NCBI GenBank assembly: GCA_942490855.1
Contig: CALNYS010000004.1
Location: forward strand, 930,001-994,000
Source: CALNYS01 sp942490855
GTDB taxonomy: Bacteria > Planctomycetota > Phycisphaerae > Phycisphaerales > UBA1924
Length of the DNA: 64,000 bases
Direction: 5' to 3'
The notes under the pieces were generated by a model. It saw only the letters and a list, made by a program, of their open reading frames with translations, was not told the DNA's origin and ran no database searches. The stretch's first letter is position 1. Every line of letters starts with the position of its first letter. The translations under genes were made by a program, and so were the position numbers. This document shows positions 55,760 to 62,884 of this stretch, in pieces.

Positions 55760-55838
55760 GGGTGGCACTGGCAGCTCGCCTGCCAGTGTTCCGGGTGAGT
55801 GACGGCTCGGCACTGGCAGCGAGCTACCAGTGCCACCC
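55760..55838. repeat. Palindromic element A (79 bp)
   Basis: Outer 20-base arms (55760-55779 and 55819-55838) are inverted copies with 19 of 20 matches. Each half also folds alone: cactggca/tgccagtg (perfect) in the left half and cactgg/ccagtg in the right. It lies in the non-coding gap between the small hypothetical protein and the alcohol dehydrogenase and closely resembles element B (56986-57064), which has the same length. Confidence 0.85.
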
Positions 55839-55851
55839 ATCAGGTACACCG

Positions 55852-56865
55852 TCACATCTCAAGCACGAGGCGGTAGCGGGCCTTGTTCGCCTTGAGGCGT
55901 TCGAGCGCGTCGTTGACGTCGGCGAGTGTGAAGCTCTCGGTGAGCGGGCGCACGCCGTGGCGGGCGGCGAACGCGAGCATGTCGTCGATCGTCGCCGCGC
56001 TCCCGACGGGCGTGCCCGAGATCGACCGCTGGGCCATGATCAGCGCAAAGGGGTCCGCGGGGATCGGGTTGGGCGTCGCGCCGACGTTGTGCAGGACGCC
56101 CTTGGGGCCCAGAGCGTTCATGTACGCGCCCCAGTTCAGGTCCGCGTTGGCGGTGTTGAGGATGAGGTCGAACCGCCCGGCCTCGGCCTCGAGGGCCGCG
56201 TCGTCGCGGGAGTTCACCACGCGGTCGGCGCCGAGGGTGAGCGCCTCGGTGCGCTTCGAGTCGCTGGAGGTGAACGCCGTCACCTCGCAGCCCCACTTGT
56301 TCAGGAACGCCAGGGCCATGTGCCCGAGGCCCCCGATGCCGATGACGCCCACGCGGTGCGTCGGGCTGACGCCGAGCTGCACGAGGGGGTTGAAGACGGT
56401 GATCCCGCCGCAGAGGAGCGGGCCGGCGATGTCCGCCCCGAGGGCGTCGGGGAGAGGGGAGGCCCAGACCCAGTGGCAGCGGACGCGGTCGGCGAACCCG
56501 CCGTGACGCCCGATGATGGTCGCCTCGCCCGACGAGCAGAGGTTGTGGTCGCCCCGCAGGCACTGCCTGCAGTGCATGCACGAGGCGGAGTACCACCCGA
56601 GGCCCACGCGGTCGCCCACCTTCACCCGCCCGCTGGGGACGCGGTCGCCCACGGTCTCGACGACGCCCGCGGCCTCGTGCCCTGGCACGAGGGGGAACTG
56701 GCTCATGCCCCACTCGTTGTCGATGCAGGAGAGGTCCGAGTGGCAGATGCCGCAGTGGGTGACGCGGATATCCACGTCGTCGGGCCCGATGTCGGGGAGG
56801 TCGTACTCGAAGGGTTTGAGTTCAGCCCCGGCGGACTCGGCGGCGTAGGCGTGGACGGTGGTCAT
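55852..56865 (-). CDS. Zinc-dependent NAD(P) alcohol dehydrogenase (YahK/CAD type)
   Basis: A 337-residue medium-chain alcohol/aldehyde reductase. Catalytic zinc: CGICHSDLS and GHEAAGVV; structural zinc lobe with CMHCRQCLRGDHNLC; Rossmann motif GVIGIGGLGHMAL. This combination is typical of NADP-dependent cinnamyl/aliphatic aldehyde reductases such as YahK. The ATG at 56865 is the natural start; sequence before it is not similar. It lies between palindromic elements A and D. Confidence 0.95.
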   Translation of the reverse strand: MTTVHAYAAESAGAELKPFEYDLPDIGPDDVDIRVTHCGICHSDLSCIDNEWGMSQFPLVPGHEAAGVVETVGDRVPSGRVKVGDRVGLGWYSASCMHCRQCLRGDHNLCSSGEATIIGRHGGFADRVRCHWVWASPLPDALGADIAGPLLCGGITVFNPLVQLGVSPTHRVGVIGIGGLGHMALAFLNKWGCEVTAFTSSDSKRTEALTLGADRVVNSRDDAALEAEAGRFDLILNTANADLNWGAYMNALGPKGVLHNVGATPNPIPADPFALIMAQRSISGTPVGSAATIDDMLAFAARHGVRPLTESFTLADVNDALERLKANKARYRLVLEM

Positions 56866-56918
56866 GGGGGAGGTCCTCTCTCTGTGCGTGTGTAGTGAGC
56901 GTAGGGAGGGCGAGATCC

Positions 56919-57118
56919 GGGTGCCACGACCCGCCGAAGGCGCGTCGTGATCAGGCCAACGAAGTAAAGCCCCCGGTACTACGAAGGGCGCCACTGGCTG
57001 CTCGCCAGCCAGTGTTCCTCACGAGCAACGCCAAAGCACTGGCAGCGAGCTGCCAGTGGCACCCTCAGATGGACGCAACGCCCAACTCCCGACGCGCCTT
57101 CGGCGGGTCGGGGCACCC
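56919..57118. repeat. Outer inverted repeat D (28-bp arms) enclosing element B
   Basis: 28-base arms at 56919-56946 and 57091-57118 are inverted copies with 27 of 28 matches. The left half also forms its own hairpin (cacgac/gtcgtg, 56925-56949). The 200-bp unit encloses element B, suggesting that B inserted into a pre-existing palindromic element. The sequence is unrelated to the arms of A, B and C. Confidence 0.75.
56986..57064. repeat. Palindromic element B (79 bp)
   Basis: Outer 20-base arms (56986-57005 and 57045-57064) are inverted with 18 of 20 matches, and each half is self-complementary around the cactggc core. It is a near copy of element A in length, arms and order, so the two are one family. 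Confidence 0.85.
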
Positions 57119-57135
57119 AGAAATGTTCCCCCGAC

Positions 57136-57220
57136 GCCACTACTCGCTCCGAAGGAGCGCAGTAGTGCGTTGACCGCCGCGCGGAACGCACTACTGCGCC
57201 GTTTCACGGCGAGTAGTGGC
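57136..57220. repeat. Palindromic element C (85 bp)
   Basis: Perfect outer arms gccactactcgc/gcgagtagtggc (57136-57147, 57209-57220) enclose perfect inner arms gcgcagtagtgcgt/acgcactactgcgc (57157-57170, 57186-57199). The architecture matches A and B, but the core word is cactact rather than cactggc. It is followed at once by the AT-rich nuclease region. Confidence 0.85.
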
Positions 57221-57267
57221 ACCCGGCGTTGCGGAAAGGGAAATGTTAGCGGTGCCTGAGCAAGGCT

Positions 57268-58200
57268 CTAGAGGTCAATTATTGCCTGTGAGGCAGGGTA
57301 GTATACGCTACCAGTTTGCGATGCGTGACTTTTCTTTCTTTTGAGCAGCTCGAGAAAGCCGATTCGTTCTTCGAGTATAAAATGCAGGTCAGAGCCGTCG
57401 AAAAAAAGAACCTTTGATCGCTTGCCTTTGTAGTAATTGATAGCTTCTTCTGTGTAGCCATTTATCGATATAAATACGCCTAGTGTATTCTCAAGCTTGC
57501 CTTCGATTTTTCCGTTGAAGTCGCGGATTTCCTTGGGTTCAGTTTTCTTTGCTGTCCATTTTGCTTCTACGATGTAATCTGTACCATCTGCTAGGAAGGC
57601 CCCGTCTATCTGCTCCCCGGCAAGAGAAAACGAGCCTTTGGTTTCTAGTTCGTAATGCTTGAATAGATCGCTAAGGAATACTTCGAGAGCGATTCCGCGG
57701 CTTTGCGCAGCTTTTTGTGTTGCTAGTTGATTGAACCTAGTCCTTAAGTCGTCGATCTTCTCTCGGTTGTTTTTGATCGCTAGTAGCCGGGCCTGTTCGA
57801 TCGCGATTCTTCGTGTTGTTTTTGCGACCTCGTCTTCGGCTCTTTTGTTGGATTCAACTAGTTTTGCTAGTCTGCGCACTTCTTTTCGTGCGATGTCCGC
57901 TCTTCCGGGCTGGTCACGAATAGACTCTAGATGGCTAAAGTCGTCAAATTCGGCAATGCTGTAGCAAAGAGAAGTTAGGTCGCTGTATCGTTTGTTCGCA
58001 TTCAGCAATCGTACGAATTCAGCAGCGGCTTGTCGCTTGGGTAGTTTTTCCCACTCGACGCGCCTCGCGAGGTCAACAGAAGATGGACACGCGGCGTGGA
58101 CGAAATTTTGTAGGTTGTGCCGGAACCAATAGATGACAGCCAACGCGTCGGTCAGCGCGATAAGGGCCGGCGGAGTTAATGCTTTCGATTTTGCTGACAT
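57268..58200 (-). CDS. Mrr-like restriction endonuclease-type protein with novel N-terminal domain
   Basis: A 310-residue protein. Residues about 1-115 form a helical domain (AVIYWFRHNLQNFVHAACP, FDDFSHLESIRDQ) of a kind I have seen ahead of predicted restriction nucleases. A charged coiled-coil (about 115-165) follows, then a PD-(D/E)xK nuclease core: RGIALEVFLSDLF, EQIDGAFL, YIVEAKW and the closing INGYTEEAINYYKGK, the Mrr layout. Base use is clearly AT-richer than its neighbours, a sign of transfer. It lies 24 bases after icd and beside palindromic elements, with no methylase nearby. A type IV-like or other defence role is inference. Confidence 0.75.
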   Translation of the reverse strand: MSAKSKALTPPALIALTDALAVIYWFRHNLQNFVHAACPSSVDLARRVEWEKLPKRQAAAEFVRLLNANKRYSDLTSLCYSIAEFDDFSHLESIRDQPGRADIARKEVRRLAKLVESNKRAEDEVAKTTRRIAIEQARLLAIKNNREKIDDLRTRFNQLATQKAAQSRGIALEVFLSDLFKHYELETKGSFSLAGEQIDGAFLADGTDYIVEAKWTAKKTEPKEIRDFNGKIEGKLENTLGVFISINGYTEEAINYYKGKRSKVLFFDGSDLHFILEERIGFLELLKRKKSHASQTGSVYYPASQAIIDL

Positions 58201-58224
58201 GTTGCGAAGTATGACCGAATTTGC

Positions 58225-59523
58225 TTACGCCGTAACCGGCGCCCCCATGTGCTTGATGATCTCCTGGCCGAACTCGGAGCACTTGACCAGCTTCGCGCCG
58301 TCCATCTGGCGTTCGAAGTCGTAGGTGACGGTCTTGGCGCTGATGGCCTTGCTGGTGCCCTCGATGATGAGGTCGGCGGCTTCGGTCCAGCCGAGGTGGC
58401 GGAACATCATCTCGCCGGACAGGATCACGGAGCCGGGGTTGACCTTGTCGAGGCCGGCGTACTTGGGGGCCGTGCCGTGGGTGGCTTCGAAGATGGCGTG
58501 CCCGGTGTCGTAGTTGATGTTGGCGCCGGGGGCGATGCCGATGCCGCCGACGCATGCGGCGAGGGCGTCGGAGATGTAGTCGCCGTTGAGGTTCATGGTG
58601 GCGACGACGTCGTACTCGGCGGGTCGGGTGAGGAGCTGCTGGAGGAAGGCGTCGGCGATGACGTCCTTGATGACGATCTTGGAGGCGTCGTTGCGGGCCT
58701 TGCCCTCGTTGGTGGGGCGGTGGGTGACGGCGGGGGAACCGGCGGGGCGGTCCATGATGTGCCAGGGGCCGCCGTCCCAGGGGGTGGCGCCGAAGTCCTC
58801 GGCGGCGCACTCGTAGGCCCAGTCCATGAAGGCGCCTTCGGTGTACTTCATGATGTTGCCCTTGTGGACAATCGTCACGGAGGTGCGCCCGTTGTCGATG
58901 GCGTACTGGATGGCGGCCTTCATGATTCGGCGGGTGCCCTCTTTGGAGATGGGCTTGATGCCGAAGCCGGTGGTCTCCGGGAAGCGGACCTTCTTGAAGC
59001 GCTCGGGGAAGGTGCTGGCGAAGCCTTCCTTGAACTTCTTGCAGTCGTCGGTGCCGGCCTCGAACTCGATGCCGGCGTAGATGTCCTCGGAGTTCTCGCG
59101 GAAGATGACCATGTCGGTGAGGACGGGCTGCTTGACGGGGGAGGGGACGCCGTCGAACCAGCGGACGGGTCGGAGGCAGGTGTAGAGGTCGAGGATCTGA
59201 CGCAGGGCGACGTTGAGGGAGCGGATGCCGCCGCCGACGGGGGTGGTGAGGGGGCCCTTGATGCCGACGAGGTACTCGTTGAAGGCGTCGAGGGTGGCCT
59301 GGGGGAGCCACTCGCCGGTCTGGGTGTGGGCCTTCTCGCCGGCGAGGACCTCGAGCCATTCGATCTTGCGATCGCCGCCGTACGCCTTCTCGACGGCGGC
59401 GTCGAAGACGGGCTGCGATGCTGCCCAGATGTCCACGCCCGTGCCGTCGCCCTCGATGAAGGGGATGATGGGGTTGGAGGGGACGTTGAGGCCGTCGGCG
59501 GTCATGGTGATCGGGGCGCCCAT
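58225..59523 (-). CDS. icd: NADP-dependent isocitrate dehydrogenase
   Basis: It oxidises isocitrate to 2-oxoglutarate in the citric acid cycle. The 432-residue protein has PFIEGDGTGVDIW, the substrate-site REN(S) segment IFRENSEDIYAGIEF, VHKGNIMKYTEGAFMDW, ATMNLNGDYISDALAA and the NADP-type ATHGTAPKYAG. Length and layout match the bacterial homodimer. AAGGA lies before the ATG. The divergent GNAT gene starts only 42 bases away. The AT-rich nuclease gene directly follows on the same strand. Confidence 0.97.
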   Translation of the reverse strand: MGAPITMTADGLNVPSNPIIPFIEGDGTGVDIWAASQPVFDAAVEKAYGGDRKIEWLEVLAGEKAHTQTGEWLPQATLDAFNEYLVGIKGPLTTPVGGGIRSLNVALRQILDLYTCLRPVRWFDGVPSPVKQPVLTDMVIFRENSEDIYAGIEFEAGTDDCKKFKEGFASTFPERFKKVRFPETTGFGIKPISKEGTRRIMKAAIQYAIDNGRTSVTIVHKGNIMKYTEGAFMDWAYECAAEDFGATPWDGGPWHIMDRPAGSPAVTHRPTNEGKARNDASKIVIKDVIADAFLQQLLTRPAEYDVVATMNLNGDYISDALAACVGGIGIAPGANINYDTGHAIFEATHGTAPKYAGLDKVNPGSVILSGEMMFRHLGWTEAADLIIEGTSKAISAKTVTYDFERQMDGAKLVKCSEFGQEIIKHMGAPVTA

Positions 59524-59565
59524 GGGGTAGATCCTTCTGGATGAAGCAGCGTGGAGGTCGTGAAC

Positions 59566-60138
59566 GTGAGCAACAAGGATAGCGACGAGAACGTGGTGAG
59601 GCCCGCGGAAGCGGGGGATTTTGAGGCGTTCGCGGCGATCCTGCGCTGGTCGGTCGAGGAGGGGTGGGCGAACTTCCAGACGGTCCCGTCGCCGGCGTCG
59701 GAGCTGCGGGAGATGTGGGAGTCCCGGCGGCGTCTGTTCCCCTATTTCGTGGGGGAGGTCGGGGGCGAGGTGGTGGGGGCGGCGTGGTCGTCGCCCTGGA
59801 AGAACAAGCCGGGGTACGCGTGGACGGCGGAGGTGAGCGTGTACGTGCTGCCGGCGGGGCAGAGGCAGGGTCTGGCGCGGGGGCTGTATGAGAGGTTGTT
59901 CGCGACGCTCAAGGCGCAGGGGTACCGGCTGCTGATCGCGGGGGTGGCGCTGCCCAACGAGCCCAGCGTGAGGCTGCACGAGTCGTTCGGGATGAAGAAG
60001 GCGGCTCACTTCGAGAAAAACGGGTTCAAGATGGGGGCGTGGCGGGACGTCGGCTACTGGACGCTGCACCTCGAGGGGGACGACCCGCCGCCCCCGGTGC
60101 GCGACGTGTCCGATGCGCTGGGGGCGATCGGGCGGTAG
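59566..60138 (+). CDS. GNAT family N-acetyltransferase (PAT-like)
   Basis: A 190-residue acetyltransferase resembling phosphinothricin/amino-acid acetyltransferases: VRPAEAGDFEAFAAILRW, AEVSVYVLPAGQRQGLARGL (acetyl-CoA loop), NEPSVRLHESFGMKKAAHF and GYWTLHL. The GTG at 59566 is preferred since GGAGGT lies seven bases upstream, though GTG 59551 is also in frame. It is divergent from icd with a very short gap. Confidence 0.88.
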   Translation: MSNKDSDENVVRPAEAGDFEAFAAILRWSVEEGWANFQTVPSPASELREMWESRRRLFPYFVGEVGGEVVGAAWSSPWKNKPGYAWTAEVSVYVLPAGQRQGLARGLYERLFATLKAQGYRLLIAGVALPNEPSVRLHESFGMKKAAHFEKNGFKMGAWRDVGYWTLHLEGDDPPPPVRDVSDALGAIGR

Positions 60139-60173
60139 GGAACTCGGGCGTGCGCCTGCGGTACGATGGTGGG

Positions 60174-61082
60174 ATGACCACGCCGAAGTACATCGTGCGG
60201 CTCACGGCCGCGGCCGGGCTCGTTGGGTTGATCGCCGGGTGCGGCTCGGAATCGTCTCCCGAGGCCGCGGCCTCGCCGGACGCGATCCCGAGCGAGTCGC
60301 CTCAGACGCAGACGGCCGCGACGAACGAGCGTGCGGCCGAGCCGGACCAGTCGCTGACGGCGGCGGGTCTGCGGATCAGCGTGTGGGACGGCGACGGCGA
60401 GGGCGGCGGCCGTCTCGAGATGAGCAAGGACGGCGAGCTGGTCTACAACGTCACAGGCGAGCGGTTCGAGCTCGGCGGCCCCGGCCCGAGCGAGGCGCGC
60501 GTGGGCCTGGGCGAGGACATCACGGGTGACGGGATCCCGAACCTCGTGGTCGAGCTGTGGACGGGCGGCACGGTGTGCTGCGTGGACTACCTCGTCTACG
60601 AGCTCGCGGGCGACGGGCCCGAGCTGCTCGGTCGCGTCGGCGCGCAGACGGGCGGGCGGTTCGAGGACTTCGACAACGACGGCGCGTACGAGATCCGCAT
60701 CCACGATTCGACGTTCCTGGGATGGAACGCGGGTGTTGAGGACTCGCCGGCGCCGCCGGTGGTGCTGCGCTGGGACGGGCTGTGGTACGCCCCCGACGCG
60801 GAGCTGATGCGCGCCCCGGCGCCGACGCCGGTGCAGCTGGCGAACTGGACGGAGCTCGTCGAGACGGGCGAGGAGTGGGACCGCCCCGGCGAGTTCGCTC
60901 CCCCCGCGCAGCTCTGGGGCGTGGCGCTCGACCTGATCTACACGGGCCACCCCAACCTCGGCATGGCGTTCATGGAGAGCGCGTGGCGCGCGGACATCGA
61001 AGGGCGCGAGGCGTTCATCGCGAGCTTCCTGACCAAGCTCAACGAGAGCGAGCACTACCGGGCGATCCGCCGCGGGCAGTGA
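60174..61082 (+). CDS. Lipoprotein of unknown function
   Basis: A 302-residue protein with a lipoprotein signal (TAAAGLVGLIAGC, lipobox cysteine at residue 24), so it is acylated by Lgt and anchored in a membrane. A low-complexity Ser/Ala/Gln linker follows. The body (VGLGEDITGDGIPNLVVELW and FEDFDNDGAYEIRIHD) is acidic with FG-GAP/EF-hand-like calcium loops. No known family is assigned. The ATG at 60174 is the start of the signal. Confidence 0.78.
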   Translation: MTTPKYIVRLTAAAGLVGLIAGCGSESSPEAAASPDAIPSESPQTQTAATNERAAEPDQSLTAAGLRISVWDGDGEGGGRLEMSKDGELVYNVTGERFELGGPGPSEARVGLGEDITGDGIPNLVVELWTGGTVCCVDYLVYELAGDGPELLGRVGAQTGGRFEDFDNDGAYEIRIHDSTFLGWNAGVEDSPAPPVVLRWDGLWYAPDAELMRAPAPTPVQLANWTELVETGEEWDRPGEFAPPAQLWGVALDLIYTGHPNLGMAFMESAWRADIEGREAFIASFLTKLNESEHYRAIRRGQ

Positions 61083-61153
61083 TGAGGCTCCGGGCGTTGC
61101 CCGCGTCGGGTGGGACCGCTCACCCCGGCCCTCTCCCATAGGGAGCGGGGGAG

Positions 61154-61732
61154 TTAGTCGCCGTGCTTCTGGCGGAGTCTCGGGGAGAGGCGCAGCAGGA
61201 GCTGGACGCGTTCGAACTCGTTGATCCAGTCCTGGAGGCACGCGGCGACCTCGTCGTCGGCGACGCCGGCGCCCGGGATCTCGCACGACGCGCCGAGCTG
61301 ACGCGACGCGACAGCGCGGTAGCGGGAGAGGGTGCGGTCGCCCATCGCGTGGATGAACGCGTGGTCCTCGGCCATGAAGACGACGGTCGGCACGCGGTGT
61401 CCCTCGTTGATTTTGAATCGCTCGGCGAGCTCGGCGTGCTCGTCGCGGTCGGCGTAGCGCACGAGGATCGTGTCGGGGTTCGCCTCGGCGATGCGCGCAA
61501 TCAGCGGGACCTGCGCGACGCAGTCGCCGCACCACATGCCCGAGAGCACGATGACGCGCATCTCGCGGGTGAAGGACGCCAGCAAATCGCGCTGGGGGTC
61601 GCTGAGCGCGGCCTGCTCGAAGACCTTCGCGAACGCTTCCTGCTGATGCTCCTTGCCGGTGGCGGTGTACGCGTCGTAGGAGAGCGCGCGGTCGAACTCG
61701 TTGGCGAGGGAGACGGTGTGTGTCGCGGGCAT
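61154..61732 (-). CDS. Thioredoxin family protein
   Basis: A 192-residue thioredoxin-fold protein. The active site is MWCGDC, and the cis-proline strand is HRVPTVVFM. A long N-terminal part (KEHQQEAFAKVFEQAAL) and C-terminal tail exceed a simple thioredoxin. It resembles the thioredoxin-like family with CxDC used as a cytosolic redox or bacillithiol-linked protein; partner unknown. It is eight bases after the aldo/keto reductase gene on the same strand, so the two are cotranscribed. Confidence 0.87.
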   Translation of the reverse strand: MPATHTVSLANEFDRALSYDAYTATGKEHQQEAFAKVFEQAALSDPQRDLLASFTREMRVIVLSGMWCGDCVAQVPLIARIAEANPDTILVRYADRDEHAELAERFKINEGHRVPTVVFMAEDHAFIHAMGDRTLSRYRAVASRQLGASCEIPGAGVADDEVAACLQDWINEFERVQLLLRLSPRLRQKHGD

Positions 61733-61740
61733 GGGGATCC

Positions 61741-62826
61741 TTAGTGGCGTTCGCCGTCGGACTGGGGGGCGTTGTTCCAGACGTCGCTGGGCTCGTCGTT
61801 AATCGTCGTGCCGCCGGCGAATATTCCCTTGGAGAAGGGGAGGAACGACGCGGGGAAGATCGGCTCGCGGTCGCTGGCCTCGTCGAGGCGGGCGGTTTGG
61901 TCGTCGCTCAGGGTGAAGTCAACGCACTTGAGGTTGGCTTCGAGCTGCTCCATCGTGCGCGCGCCGATGATGACCGAGTCCACGCCCGGGCGCGCGAGGC
62001 ACCACGCGAGCGCGACCTCGGCCGGCGTGCGGTCGATCTCTTCCGCGACCGCGACAAGCGTGTCGATGATCGTGAACGTGCGCTCCGTGAGGTGCTTGGA
62101 GTTCTCGTCGTAACGCCGCTCGCCCTCGGGCGGGATCGAGTCGCGGGTGTACTTGCCCGTGAGGATGCCGCCCTTGAGCGGGCTCCACGGCGTGACGCCC
62201 ATGCCCAGCTCGCGGGCCATCGGCATCAGCTCGTCCTCGACGCTGCGCTCGACGAGGGAGTACTCGATCTGCAGCGCGATGAGCGGTTCCCAGCCGCGAA
62301 GGCGCGCGATCGTCTGCGCCTCGGCGCACTTCCACGCGGGGGTGTCGGAGAACCCGACGTAGCGCACCTTGCCTGCGCGGACGAGGTCGTCGAGCGCGCG
62401 CATGGTTTCTTCGATGGGCGTGTGGTGATCCCAGAAGTGCTGCCAGTAGAGGTCGATGTAGTCGGTCTTGAGTCGGCGGAGGGACTCGTCGCACGCGGCG
62501 AGGATCGCCTTGCGTCCCGCGCCTCCGGAGTTCGGGTCGCCCAGGTGCATCGCGGTCATGAACTTGGTGGCGATGACGGCGCGGTCGCGTTTGCCCGGGC
62601 GTGCGGCGTAGTAGTCGCCCATGATCGCCTCGGAGTGGCCCTTGGTGTACATGTTGGCGGTGTCGATGAAGTTCCCGCCGCGCTCGTGGAACGCGTCGAG
62701 GATGCGCTCGCTGGTCTCGACGTCGGAGCCCCAGTTCCACTCCTTGCCGAAAGTCATAGCGCCGAGGCAGAGGGGGGAGACGCGGAGGCCGGAGCGCCCG
62801 AGGGTGACGTAGTGGTCCAGAGCCAT
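61741..62826 (-). CDS. Aldo/keto reductase
   Basis: A 361-residue NADPH-dependent reductase with the TIM-barrel marks LGRSGLRVSPLCLGAMTFG, DTANMYTKGHSEAIMGDY (catalytic Asp and Tyr), YIDLYWQHFWDHH (His), and the cofactor-end IIGARTMEQLEANL. The ATG at 62826 follows AAGGA-like sequence. Substrate unknown; the closest group is the YghZ/aryl-alcohol type. Upstream on the same strand is mutS. Confidence 0.94.
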   Translation of the reverse strand: MALDHYVTLGRSGLRVSPLCLGAMTFGKEWNWGSDVETSERILDAFHERGGNFIDTANMYTKGHSEAIMGDYYAARPGKRDRAVIATKFMTAMHLGDPNSGGAGRKAILAACDESLRRLKTDYIDLYWQHFWDHHTPIEETMRALDDLVRAGKVRYVGFSDTPAWKCAEAQTIARLRGWEPLIALQIEYSLVERSVEDELMPMARELGMGVTPWSPLKGGILTGKYTRDSIPPEGERRYDENSKHLTERTFTIIDTLVAVAEEIDRTPAEVALAWCLARPGVDSVIIGARTMEQLEANLKCVDFTLSDDQTARLDEASDREPIFPASFLPFSKGIFAGGTTINDEPSDVWNNAPQSDGERH

Positions 62827-62884
62827 GCGGCGGTCCTTTCGGTGTGACGAGCCCAAGCGTAGGCGCTCGGCGCCCGCGGGCGCG

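Noticed and set aside
55760..57220. The palindrome cluster as a CRISPR or as transcription terminators
   Set aside because: Units differ in sequence and are not evenly spaced; hairpins have no T-runs and are far longer than terminators.
57268..58200. A complete restriction-modification system formed with the methyltransferase at 26898
   Set aside because: The genes lie 30 kb apart and differ strongly in base composition; there is no link beyond both acting on DNA.
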